Assembly: GCA_934433135.1 (NCBI GenBank)
Contig: CAKRZO010000010.1
Location: 51,300 to 115,299 of the forward strand
Direction: 5' to 3'
From: an uncultured Acetatifactor sp.
Lineage (GTDB): Bacteria; Bacillota; Clostridia; Lachnospirales; Lachnospiraceae
DNA length: 64,000 nt
Shown in pieces: positions 34,058-42,459 of the stretch; the first letter of the stretch is position 1; every line of letters begins with the position of its first letter. The notes beneath the pieces are model-generated. The model saw nothing but the letters and a program-made list of their open reading frames with translations, searched no databases and had not been told where the DNA came from. The position numbers and the translations under genes were made by a program.

Positions 34058-34993
34058 CTACTCTGTAATCACAAGGTCCAGATTCCTTTCATAGAAATTC
34101 TGAAAGCTGTATTTTTCCCGGTAAGTTCCGGAGGTATCGCCATTGATGGAAATCTGTACTTTATTGATGTTGCTAAGCTCTACCAAGGAATTTACCAGGG
34201 AATAGATCGTCACATCGGCTGATACATTGAACGTCTGGTTTAAGAAATTGTTATCCAGATTCACGTAGCAGATTCCGTCTTTGGTACGCACCGACAGAAC
34301 CTTGGTATCCGGGTTGATGGTCGGAAACGCAATTCCTTCCACTTCACTGCCGGGCCCCTGGATAAGCTGTTCTACAATCAGCCTTTCCAACGGAATATTG
34401 GTATTATAAGCTTTTTTACGGTTGACGGCAATCAGACCGTCTCCCGCTTCGTTGGCAAAATACAGGGTAATGTCGGCCATTTCATACGTATTGATCTCAC
34501 TGCCAGTGTTATTGATAAACTGCTCTGCGTTCATCACACCTACCAGATTGCCGAGATTGTCATATAAAGGCTTTCCGTCCAGTGTCATACTGACATAATT
34601 TACACCGTCAATCTGATTTAAAGAACAGACCAGCGAAGCCCTGATCAATACCTCCAGATAAGGCTTAAGCTCCTGATATCCACTGCTCACATCTACTGTC
34701 AGGGTCTCTTTTTCCAGACGCCAGCTGTTTACGGTAAAACCATAAGCCAGAGGCGCTTTGTATTCCAGCTTTTCGGGAATTACGGAAAGCTGTGTCAACA
34801 CTTCCTGAATCTGATCTGTCGCTTTTTTCTGTGTCAGCTGATATTCATGGATTTCCACTTTCGTTTCCGTATTACTGATATAATATAGCTGAATGATCCC
34901 TTCCTGATTTTGTACCTCTCCTGTACAGGAAGAAAGAAGGAACATCCCGCTAAAAATGATAAAAATTAAAATGCACAGCTGAATTTTTCTCAT
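34058..34993 (-). CDS. GerMN-domain lipoprotein
   Basis: A 311-residue exported lipoprotein: a signal helix ending LLSSC (Cys about 23), then two GerMN domains (about 70-170 and 190-300), the second containing TKVLSVRTKDGICYVNLDNNFL. GerMN proteins occur in spores, germination and envelope sensing. Its place after a WalK/PhoR-type sensor kinase resembles lipoproteins that tune such kinases (LpqB- or GerM-like); this is inference. The ATG at 34993 has AAAGGAAAAG upstream; an ATG at 35026 would mask the signal peptide. A family A repeat separates it from the kinase gene. Confidence 0.82.
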   Translation of the reverse strand: MRKIQLCILIFIIFSGMFLLSSCTGEVQNQEGIIQLYYISNTETKVEIHEYQLTQKKATDQIQEVLTQLSVIPEKLEYKAPLAYGFTVNSWRLEKETLTVDVSSGYQELKPYLEVLIRASLVCSLNQIDGVNYVSMTLDGKPLYDNLGNLVGVMNAEQFINNTGSEINTYEMADITLYFANEAGDGLIAVNRKKAYNTNIPLERLIVEQLIQGPGSEVEGIAFPTINPDTKVLSVRTKDGICYVNLDNNFLNQTFNVSADVTIYSLVNSLVELSNINKVQISINGDTSGTYREKYSFQNFYERNLDLVITE

Positions 34994-35046
34994 TCTCTTT
35001 TCCTTTCTGCACCCATGACAGCGCAAAACTGTTCAAGAGCGGAACA

Positions 35047-35210
35047 GTAACAGTTCAGACGCGCCATTTAATTCGCAAAATTTTCTGCATGCTTCGCAGC
35101 TACTTGTCGCATCTGTAGGATGCGATGCTCATATAAATGGCGCTTAAGCTCAGACAGATTTTCATGCAAGCATGAAATCTGCCCACAAGAATGCTTGTCT
35201 GAACTGTTAC
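35047..35210. repeat. Repeat family A, long copy (MITE-like)
   Basis: A 164-bp element with perfect 14-bp terminal inverted repeats GTAACAGTTCAGAC (35047-35060) and GTCTGAACTGTTAC (35197-35210). Inside are a stem GCGCCATTTA/TAAATGGCGC, a hairpin TCGCATC/GATGCGA and the CAGATTTTCATGC palindrome. The right end overlaps the histidine kinase stop codon. No coding frame is present. Confidence 0.88.
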
Positions 35211-36706
35211 GCAATATAGTTCAACGGAATTTTTACCGTGAAGCAGGTTCCTTCGCCTTCCGTACTGGTTACGGTAATGGAACCTTTGTGAAGCATTACC
35301 GCACTCTTGGTAATGGCAAGACCCAGTCCCGTTCCGCCGATCTCCCTGGAATGGGATTTATCCACCCGGTAAAAACGCTCATAAATCTGCGCCAGGCTGT
35401 CCTGTGGAATACCAATTCCGGAATCTCTTACTTCAAATGTAAAATATTGATGATCCGCATCCAGCGTCACTTTTACCCAGCCGTGTTCTTTATTGTATTT
35501 AATTGCATTTTCTACCAGGTTACTCATAATCAGCGTCATCTTCACTTCATCCACTTCCGCAGTCACCGGCCGGATACTTTCAAAGACCACTTCCACATCT
35601 CTTTTCCGGGCAATCGGACGCAGTCTCTTTAAAATCAGTTCCACCAGCTCATTAATGGAGATGGATGCAATGTTCAGAGACTGTTCATTTTTATCCATTT
35701 TTACCAGTGCCAGAAGATCCGTTATAATCTGATTCTCCCGGTCAATTTCAGATACAATATCTTCCAGAAATTCCCGATATAACTCAACGGATGCATTCTC
35801 CTGCAAAAGCAAAGAATCCGCCAACACTTTCATGGAAGCAAGAGGTGTTTTTAATTCATGGGAGACATTTGCCACAAACTCCTGTCTGGAATCGTCCAGC
35901 GTATTCATCCGGTGCAGAAGCTGGTTAAAGGCATCCACAATATGTACGGTCTCTGCACAATCAGAAACACTGATCAATTCCTCCTGATACCCTGCCTTCA
36001 CTTCCTTTATGGCATCTGTTACTTTGATAAAAGGCTTCGTCAAAGCCACGGAAAGAACCGTTCCCAAAGCAACTACCACCATGATGACTAAAGTTTCCAG
36101 AACCATGGCTCTTCGGTTTAAATTTTCCAGCATGGCAATGATACTGTCATCGGAAATACTGGTAAGCATAACGCCTTTTACCTGCCCTGCATCGCCTGTG
36201 CTGTCCGTCTTGCCTGAGGAAGTAGGCATCGTGATGGGCGTGGTCATTTCAATATAACCATTCTGTGCATCATAATGCCAGGAAGATTCTCCCTGAAAAC
36301 ACTTAATGACTTCCTCTGAAATAATGGTCTTACCCTCACTCAGTCCGTAAGTATCCTTAATAATCTTACAGTTGCCTCCGATGATCATCACCCGTCCGTC
36401 ATACAGACCGGAAAGCATCTCCAGTTCGGCGCTTATAACTGCCTTAACAGCTATCGCCTGCTGGTCATTCTGTTTATAGGTTTCCAAATAATTATTATCC
36501 GTCAAGTGGTTGGCTATAATCTTAAGCTGTTCCGAAACAGTTGTCTGTCTTAAATTTACAGCTCTCTCCTGGTAATCCTCCAGTATACCATACCGGATCA
36601 GAATACCCGGTATGACCCCGACGACCAGGATAATAAAAAAGATACGCACCCGAAGACTTCGCATCCGGATCATTTGCAGTAATTTTTCTCTGATACTCTT
36701 AAGCAT
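35207..36706 (-). CDS. Sensor histidine kinase
   Basis: A 499-residue membrane kinase: first helix about 21-40, extracellular sensor domain about 41-200, second helix about 202-225, HAMP about 225-278, HisKA with the phospho-acceptor in FVANVSHELKTPLA (His near 280), then HATPase_c with NLVENAIKYN near 402, DSGIGIP near 428 and GGTGLGLAI. The layout matches PhoR/WalK-type kinases. The response regulator gene precedes it by 34 bases. The TAA stop is supplied by the end of a family A repeat. Confidence 0.92.
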   Translation of the reverse strand: MLKSIREKLLQMIRMRSLRVRIFFIILVVGVIPGILIRYGILEDYQERAVNLRQTTVSEQLKIIANHLTDNNYLETYKQNDQQAIAVKAVISAELEMLSGLYDGRVMIIGGNCKIIKDTYGLSEGKTIISEEVIKCFQGESSWHYDAQNGYIEMTTPITMPTSSGKTDSTGDAGQVKGVMLTSISDDSIIAMLENLNRRAMVLETLVIMVVVALGTVLSVALTKPFIKVTDAIKEVKAGYQEELISVSDCAETVHIVDAFNQLLHRMNTLDDSRQEFVANVSHELKTPLASMKVLADSLLLQENASVELYREFLEDIVSEIDRENQIITDLLALVKMDKNEQSLNIASISINELVELILKRLRPIARKRDVEVVFESIRPVTAEVDEVKMTLIMSNLVENAIKYNKEHGWVKVTLDADHQYFTFEVRDSGIGIPQDSLAQIYERFYRVDKSHSREIGGTGLGLAITKSAVMLHKGSITVTSTEGEGTCFTVKIPLNYIA

Positions 36707-36740
36707 ATTTCCACTCCGTTATATACTCTGAAATAGCGAT

Positions 36741-37439
36741 TCAGACTACATTCAGGAAATAATACCCCACACCCCATTTGGTATGTACATATCCCGGTTC
36801 ACTGGGATTTTCTTCAATTTTTTCCCGAAGTCTTCTGATATGAACATCCACCGTCCGTACATCTCCCGGATAATCTGCGCCCCATACCAGCTTTAACAAG
36901 GCCTCTCTGCTGTAGACTTTGTTGGGATTGAGCATCAGAAGCTCCAGAACCTCAAATTCCTTGGCTGTCAGCCCGATTTCCTTTCCGTTGATATAAGCTC
37001 TTCTCCCATTTCTGTCCAGCTTGAGATTTCCGCTTTCAATGCAGACTTCTGTTTCTTCCTTTCTATTTTTCACTTCCATCCGGCGTAAAATCGCCTTCAT
37101 ACGAGCCTTTACTTCCAGAATATTGAAAGGTTTGGTAATATAATCATCTGCTCCGTAGTCAAGTCCCAGGATTTTATCCATGTCATCCCCCCTGGCTGTC
37201 AGCATAATGATCGGAACATTGGAGAACTCACGGATCTGTTGACAAACTTCAAATCCGCTTAATTTGGGCAGCATAACATCCAGAAGGATGATATCGTAGG
37301 AATTGTTTCTGGCAAGCTCCAGAGCCTCTTCCCCGTCATATGCACAGTCAACCTGCATCTCATCCTGCAGAAGGCTTAACCGTATGCCTTTTACAATCAA
37401 CCTTTCGTCATCTACCACCAGAACCCTTTTTTCCGCCAT
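36741..37439 (-). CDS. OmpR/WalR-type response regulator
   Basis: A 232-residue protein with a receiver domain (acidic pair in VVDDE, phospho-acceptor Asp54 in ILLDVMLP, Lys near 104 in YITKPFN) and a C-terminal winged helix (LTAKEFEVLELLMLNPNKVY, VDVHIRRLREKIEENPSEPG). It pairs with the kinase downstream. I chose the ATG at 37439, with GGAGG eight bases upstream; the ATG two codons earlier is too close to that site. It starts 35 bases after comEA. Confidence 0.93.
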   Translation of the reverse strand: MAEKRVLVVDDERLIVKGIRLSLLQDEMQVDCAYDGEEALELARNNSYDIILLDVMLPKLSGFEVCQQIREFSNVPIIMLTARGDDMDKILGLDYGADDYITKPFNILEVKARMKAILRRMEVKNRKEETEVCIESGNLKLDRNGRRAYINGKEIGLTAKEFEVLELLMLNPNKVYSREALLKLVWGADYPGDVRTVDVHIRRLREKIEENPSEPGYVHTKWGVGYYFLNVV

Positions 37440-37474
37440 TACCATATCCTCCCGTCGTATAGCTTTAAAAAATT

Positions 37475-38080
37475 TTAATGCACAATGATCCTGTCTTTGA
37501 TTTTTCGGAATGCAGCTTCTTTAATCCCCGGAACTTTCATAATGTCTTCTATCGTCTGAAAAGCTCCGTACTCTTCCCGGTAAGCAATGATCTGCTCCGC
37601 TTTCGCCTTTCCGATTCCCGGAAGCTCGCAAAGCCTTGACACTCCCGCCGTGTTCAGATCAATCAAAGCGGATGTCTCTTCCTCTTCGGTTTCTTCCCAT
37701 AGTCTGCTGCCCTGTGTTTCATCGGGAATATAAAGCTTTTCTCCGTCTGTCAGAATCCGTGCCAGGTTTATACTGTCTAAGTCCGCTTCTTCCGACAAAC
37801 CTCCTGCTGCTTCCACTGCATCCAATGCGCGGCTTCCGGTCGGCAGCCTGACTACTCCGGACTTACGCACAGCTCCGCAGACATAGACATAAAGAAGACC
37901 TTCTTCCGTCTCCTTCATTTGCGTCTCCTGTGCATCCGGCATGCTTCCTTCCTGTGAAACATTCTGCAGGGTCTCAAACAATTCCTCCAGATCTTTGGAA
38001 GAATTCCTTCCCGTACCGCAACCTGTCAAAAGGATTACCAGAAATATCATTTCCGTCCAAAATAGTATCTTTCTATGCAT
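37475..38080 (-). CDS. comEA: ComEA-type helix-hairpin-helix lipoprotein
   Basis: A 201-residue envelope DNA-binding protein. A signal helix ends in a lipobox, VILLTGC (Cys21). An SLBB domain follows (about 63-117, VYVCGAVRKSGVVRLPTGSR), then two helix-hairpin-helix motifs (LIDLNTAGVSRLCELPGIGK and FQTIEDIMKVPGIKE). ComEA normally has a membrane-spanning anchor; a lipobox suggests lipid anchoring instead. It would pass DNA to ComEC. It is the first gene before the two-component pair. Confidence 0.88.
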   Translation of the reverse strand: MHRKILFWTEMIFLVILLTGCGTGRNSSKDLEELFETLQNVSQEGSMPDAQETQMKETEEGLLYVYVCGAVRKSGVVRLPTGSRALDAVEAAGGLSEEADLDSINLARILTDGEKLYIPDETQGSRLWEETEEEETSALIDLNTAGVSRLCELPGIGKAKAEQIIAYREEYGAFQTIEDIMKVPGIKEAAFRKIKDRIIVH

Positions 38081-38201
38081 AGTTCCTCCTCTTTTATGAG
38101 CAGGAATGCCTCTCTATGCTGTGATGGTTCTCTTGGATCCATCTTCATTTATTGTAAAGGAAACTGCCGGATTTTACAAGTCATTGTTGAAAAAATTCAA
38201 T

Positions 38202-38329
38202 ATAAACTTGCAAGACCATATTAATGAAAAATGGGATTAAAGCAGAACCCCGGTCAAGCTCATGGGGATTCCAATGAGCCTGACCTTAGTAATTTCCTTC
38301 AATTTTCTTTTTATAAATTTGGAGTTTAT
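38202..38329. repeat. Repeat family B (MITE-like), short copy
   Basis: ATAAACTT (38202-38209) and AGTTTAT (38323-38329) flank a reduced core, AGCTCATGGGGATTCCAATG near 38253, lacking the GAGCGAGAGCGTCCCC segment. It occupies most of the 38081-38341 gap between comEA and the DMT gene. Confidence 0.68.
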
Positions 38330-38341
38330 TCTGAAAAGACT

Positions 38342-38773
38342 TTACTTCCACTTAAAAAGTACAATCCCGGCGATCGCCAGTCCCATCCCCAGAGCCTTTC
38401 TCCATTCCCAGGGCTGTTTCTCGGTGCCGAACCAGCCGAAGAGTTCAATAATATAGGCTACTGCGAGCTGGGCTATTACAATCAGCATAACGGCTCTGGC
38501 AGGTCCTAACGCGTCCATGCTTTTGATCACGGTGTAGGTGATGAATGCGCCGATGGCACCGCCGAGGAGCATGTATTTGGGCTGCACGGAAAAGACTTTT
38601 AGGAGGGATCCTCTTTCTGTCAGAAGCCAGGCGCCCAGGCACACGAACAATGCGCTCAGCTGTACAAATGCGCTTGCCGCCCAGACGCCGCTTGCTTTGG
38701 TTACCTGTGTGTTGAAAACTCCCTGGATACTCATCAGTGCGCCGGAAATCAGTGCAATAATTAAGCCAGTCAT
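38342..38773 (-). CDS. Small DMT-family transporter (YdcZ type)
   Basis: A 143-residue protein with about five hydrophobic helices and the YdcZ/DUF606 pattern (GLIIALISGALMSIQGVFNT, LGPARAVMLIVIAQLAVAYI). Members are half-size drug/metabolite transporters that may act as dimers; the substrate is unknown. The ATG at 38773 has AAAGGCGG upstream. The start codon lies inside one arm of an unusual long inverted repeat (38765-38912). Confidence 0.82.
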   Translation of the reverse strand: MTGLIIALISGALMSIQGVFNTQVTKASGVWAASAFVQLSALFVCLGAWLLTERGSLLKVFSVQPKYMLLGGAIGAFITYTVIKSMDALGPARAVMLIVIAQLAVAYIIELFGWFGTEKQPWEWRKALGMGLAIAGIVLFKWK

Positions 38774-38912
38774 ATGAATATTCCGCCTTTCTTTCCTTCT
38801 CTGGAATTAGAATGATATCAGGAGCTGCTTTGCAGCGGAGCAATTCGTGATATCAAATGAGGGGCAAAATACCTTTTGACCCTCATATCATTAGAATATC
38901 CATATGACTGGC
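38765..38912. repeat. Long inverted repeat over the DMT start
   Basis: GCCAGTCATATGAATATTCC (38765-38784) recurs inverted at 38893-38912 with 18 of 20 matches. The spacer holds nested dyads: GATATC repeats, and ATGAGGGGCAAAA/TTTTGACCCTCAT (38859-38888). The second arm repeats the first codons of the DMT gene on the other strand. The inner stem may terminate the upstream lipoprotein gene. Confidence 0.7.
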
Positions 38913-38947
38913 AATTTATCCCACTTGTTTTGTTTTTTCTATAATGA

Positions 38948-40294
38948 TTACTCCAGCTGTCTGGCGATGTTCTCCGCAAGAAGCGATAATTCTTTCTCAA
39001 TATTGCCTCCGTTCCAGACTCTGGAGAAAAGCGCCTCCAGCTCCACCCAGAAATTGCGGATCTTCATCATTTTAGGGAGTGGAATACTCTGTGCGTATTC
39101 TTCATAAAAAGCATCGAAGAATTCTCCCTGAGGCTTTTTGTCCAGGCAGGCCGGAAGCTTGCGGCATCTTTCATACAGATCGGCATCATACCCCGATACC
39201 AGAAAAGCAGCAAATTCTTCTGCAAGCTCTTTATGGGCGGAGTAGCCGTTGACGGCAACGGTTCCCGTTACAGACATGGAGCGGCTCTCCAGTTCATCAC
39301 TTACATCCGGCATGGGAAGCACTTCGCATTCATAGGCAAAAGTTCCATCCTCTTTTGCCTTTTGTATCTTCTCTGCAGCATCCGCCGTAGCTACCGTAAA
39401 GACAAACTTTCCGGAAAGGAATTCTTCCAGAACAGATTCATAAGAGACAGAATCCGATTCAATGGAAAAAAACTGATTCAGTCCCTGATAAACAGCCAGA
39501 CACTGCGCTGCATTTTCATTATTCAGATCAATTTCCCGCACTGCATCACCGGCCTCTCCGCCGGTATTCATATAGTTGCCCGTCACCCAGTAATTGTAAA
39601 AAATATCCGAAACATCCCATTTCAGCACACCTTCCACACCTTCCGGCACGTCAAAGGTATTACTGATAAACAGAATGTCCTCCAAAGAAAGCGGCGACGG
39701 ATCGGAAAGAAGCCTCGCTTTCCTCTCTTCATCCAAGACAGCCTCTTCTTCCTCTTCCATCTCCTCCGGATCCTCCGAAGAAGCATTCATCTGCTGGAAA
39801 ACCCACTCCTGCAGATAGGTCCGGTTGCACAAGAGCGCCGTTGTATCAAAATAAAAAGGCCAGGCAATCTTTTTTCCTCTATAAGTAACGGCATTCAAAG
39901 CAGCCCTTGGAAATTTCTCCTCCAAAATTCCATCCGTATCCCGTACTTCTTCGGCAAGTCCCGAAAGATACGCTTTTTCCAATTGATCATGACTTAAAAT
40001 ATAAGCATCCGGCATCTTGTCCGAATGAAGTGTTGCATCATAGATTGCTTCCAGATAAGTACTGTCGGAAACCAGTGTGGGCATCACACGTACATTTCTG
40101 TCCGCTCCGAAAGACACTGCCGCAGCATTAATATATTCTGTCATAGATTCATCCGGATACCAAAAATAAATCGTCTCCTTGGAAGAAAACCAATTGGGAA
40201 TAATCTCTCCTTCTTTGGAGGCGCATCCTACAAATCCCGTAACCATCAGGCAAATTCCTGCAGCTGCAGCAAAAATCTTTCTAAAAAAACTCAT
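38948..40294 (-). CDS. Extracellular solute-binding lipoprotein
   Basis: A 448-residue ABC-type substrate-binding protein: signal helix with the lipobox FVGC (Cys24), then a bilobed family 1-like binding fold (TIYFWYPDESMTEYINAAA, IAWPFYFDTTALLCN, FSGKFVFTVATADAAEKIQ-like segment near 300). An unusual acidic insert lies near 175-195. Its ATG at 40294 overlaps the argD stop (ATGA) with GGGAGGAA upstream, so it is translationally coupled to the arginine operon. The ligand is unknown; sequence type suggests sugar or oligomer rather than amino acids. No permease or ATPase is nearby. Confidence 0.82.
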   Translation of the reverse strand: MSFFRKIFAAAAGICLMVTGFVGCASKEGEIIPNWFSSKETIYFWYPDESMTEYINAAAVSFGADRNVRVMPTLVSDSTYLEAIYDATLHSDKMPDAYILSHDQLEKAYLSGLAEEVRDTDGILEEKFPRAALNAVTYRGKKIAWPFYFDTTALLCNRTYLQEWVFQQMNASSEDPEEMEEEEEAVLDEERKARLLSDPSPLSLEDILFISNTFDVPEGVEGVLKWDVSDIFYNYWVTGNYMNTGGEAGDAVREIDLNNENAAQCLAVYQGLNQFFSIESDSVSYESVLEEFLSGKFVFTVATADAAEKIQKAKEDGTFAYECEVLPMPDVSDELESRSMSVTGTVAVNGYSAHKELAEEFAAFLVSGYDADLYERCRKLPACLDKKPQGEFFDAFYEEYAQSIPLPKMMKIRNFWVELEALFSRVWNGGNIEKELSLLAENIARQLE

Positions 40295-41493
40295 GTATTC
40301 CTCCCGCATACCTCTTCGATGCTTTCCGCCAATATGGCAGCCATCTCGTCTATCTTTTCTTCGGTAATGATAAGAGGCGGCACAAAACGAATGATATTGC
40401 TTCCCGCATTGATCAAAATCAGTCCGTTTTCCAGCGTTTTATTTAAGAGCTCTCCCACTGGTCTGTCAAATACAAGCCCCTGCATCAGACCGACTCCGCG
40501 CCTTGTCTGAATGCATGGAAAACGTGCTGCCAGTTCATCCAGTGTCTTTTCCAGATAAGGTGCCGTTTCTCTTACATGATCTATTATATGATTCTTTTCA
40601 AATAAATCAAGTACTTTTTCCACGGCCGCTCCTGCAAGCGGATTACCGCCGTAAGTGGTTCCGTGATCTCCGGCTTTCAGTGAATGCCCGGCCACTTTTT
40701 CCGTCATCAGAAAGGCTCCTACCGGAACGCCGCAGCCCAAAGCCTTCGCCGTTGTCATAATATCCGGCCGGATGTCATACTGCTGCCAGGCAAAATAATT
40801 TCCCGTCCGCCCCATGCCGCATTGAATTTCGTCCAGGATCAACAGAATATCTTTCTCATCGCACAGCTTGCGCAAAGCAGTAAGGAACTCCTTGTCCGCC
40901 GGATAGATGCCGCCTTCTCCCTGTACGGTTTCCAGGATAATCGCACAGGTCTTATCCGTCACCCGGTTAAGTACGCTGTCAAAATCATTCATATCCGCAA
41001 ACCGGATATGTCCGATCATCGGCTCAAATGCTTCTCTGTAATGGCTGTTTCCCGTTACGGACAAAGCGCCGAAGGTCCTTCCGTGAAAAGAATGATTCAT
41101 GGCAATGATCTCATGATCCGTGCAGCCATCCTTTAAATAAGCATATTTCCTTGCGGTCTTAAGGGCGCCCTCCACCGCCTCCGCTCCGGAATTGGTGAAA
41201 AAGACCCGGTCCATGCCGGATATCTTTTTCAATTTACGGGCTGCTTCCACTGCCGGAACATTATAATAATAGTTGGAGGTATGGATCAGCTTATCGATCT
41301 GCGCTTTCAGCGCCTGATTGTATTCCTCATTATGATAGCCCAGGGCAAATACGGCGATTCCGGCACAGAAATCCAGATATTTTTTCCCGTCTGTGTCATA
41401 CAAGTAAACCCCTTCTCCCCGGTCAAGCACCACCGGATAGCGGTTATAGGTATGAAGCAGGTCTGCTTCCGCCTGCGTGATATAATCTTTCAT
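40291..41493 (-). CDS. argD: Acetylornithine aminotransferase
   Basis: A PLP enzyme that aminates N-acetylglutamate semialdehyde in arginine synthesis. The 400-residue class III aminotransferase shows FFTNSGAEAVEGALKTARK, HGRTFGALSVTG, LDEIQCGMGRTG and the PLP lysine in TTAKALGCGVPVGA. I chose the ATG at 41493 (AAGGA five bases upstream); an ATG two codons earlier overlaps the argB stop and is possible. Fourth and last of the arg enzymes in the operon. Confidence 0.94.
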   Translation of the reverse strand: MKDYITQAEADLLHTYNRYPVVLDRGEGVYLYDTDGKKYLDFCAGIAVFALGYHNEEYNQALKAQIDKLIHTSNYYYNVPAVEAARKLKKISGMDRVFFTNSGAEAVEGALKTARKYAYLKDGCTDHEIIAMNHSFHGRTFGALSVTGNSHYREAFEPMIGHIRFADMNDFDSVLNRVTDKTCAIILETVQGEGGIYPADKEFLTALRKLCDEKDILLILDEIQCGMGRTGNYFAWQQYDIRPDIMTTAKALGCGVPVGAFLMTEKVAGHSLKAGDHGTTYGGNPLAGAAVEKVLDLFEKNHIIDHVRETAPYLEKTLDELAARFPCIQTRRGVGLMQGLVFDRPVGELLNKTLENGLILINAGSNIIRFVPPLIITEEKIDEMAAILAESIEEVCGRNT

Positions 41494-41495
41494 TG

Positions 41496-42386
41496 TCATC
41501 CTTCACTGTTCTCCTCATCCGCCACAATAACGGTCCCGACTCCCTGATTGGTAAAGATCTCCAGAAGCAGGCAATGGGGAATTCTGCCATCCAGAATATG
41601 CACCCTGCTTACTCCTTCCGAAACCGCATCGATACAATTGTTCAGCTTCGGAAGCATGCCCCCTCCGACCAAACCTTCCTGCGTAAGCTTTTTTGCATCA
41701 TTCACCGTGATACGGGAAATAAAGGAAGACTTATCCGGGAAATTCCGGTACAGCCCTTCCACATCTGTCAAGAAGGCAAGTTTCTCCGCTTTTACGGCCT
41801 TTGCCACTGCACAGGCTGCGTCATCGGCATTGATGTTATAGGTCTGAAAAGCTTCGTCCAAACCGATAGGGGAGATAATCGGCAGAAAATCTTTTTCCAG
41901 AAGGTCATACAGGATTTTCGGATCGACCTGCGTCACTTCTCCTACAAATCCCACATCCTCTCCGCCCGGATACTTTTTCTCTACTTTTAAAAGGCCTCCG
42001 TCTTTTCCGCTGATTCCCACTGCCTTGACTCCCAGCTCCTGCACCATGGTGACCAGGCTTTTGTTCACCTTGCCTAAGACCATTTCCGCAATTTCCATCG
42101 TTTCTTCATCCGTTACCCGCATGCCGTTTACAAACCGGGATTCTTTTCCGGTTTTGGCTGCCCAACGGCTGATTTCCTTTCCCCCGCCGTGTACGATGAT
42201 CGGTTTAAACCCTACCAGTTTTAAAAGCGCCACATCCTTTATCACGTTCTTCTGCAGTTCGGCGTTGCTCATAGCGCTTCCGCCGTATTTTACCACAATA
42301 ATCTTGCGGTTGAATTTCTGTATATAAGGCAATGCCTCCACCAGTACCTGCGCTTTGTGCAGCACCTGCTCCATATTCTTTTCCAT
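41496..42386 (-). CDS. argB: Acetylglutamate kinase
   Basis: It phosphorylates N-acetylglutamate, the control step of the cyclic arginine pathway. The 296-residue amino-acid kinase has VVKYGGSAM near the start, IVHGGGKEISRWA, the NAG-binding RFVNGMRVTD, and INADDAACAVA near 200. The N-terminal helix before the kinase core suggests the arginine-sensitive hexameric type. ATG at 42386 with GAGGAATTT upstream. Stop and argD start nearly touch. Confidence 0.94.
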   Translation of the reverse strand: MEKNMEQVLHKAQVLVEALPYIQKFNRKIIVVKYGGSAMSNAELQKNVIKDVALLKLVGFKPIIVHGGGKEISRWAAKTGKESRFVNGMRVTDEETMEIAEMVLGKVNKSLVTMVQELGVKAVGISGKDGGLLKVEKKYPGGEDVGFVGEVTQVDPKILYDLLEKDFLPIISPIGLDEAFQTYNINADDAACAVAKAVKAEKLAFLTDVEGLYRNFPDKSSFISRITVNDAKKLTQEGLVGGGMLPKLNNCIDAVSEGVSRVHILDGRIPHCLLLEIFTNQGVGTVIVADEENSEG

Positions 42387-42459
42387 AAATTCCTCATTTC
42401 CGTGCAACCCTATCGAAAAGACAGGTTTTTTGCCATAAAATCAATTTATTTTCTCTTCA

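Noticed and set aside
35047..35210. A protein-coding insertion sequence at the long family A copy
   Set aside because: No transposase frame exists inside; the element is too short and palindromic.
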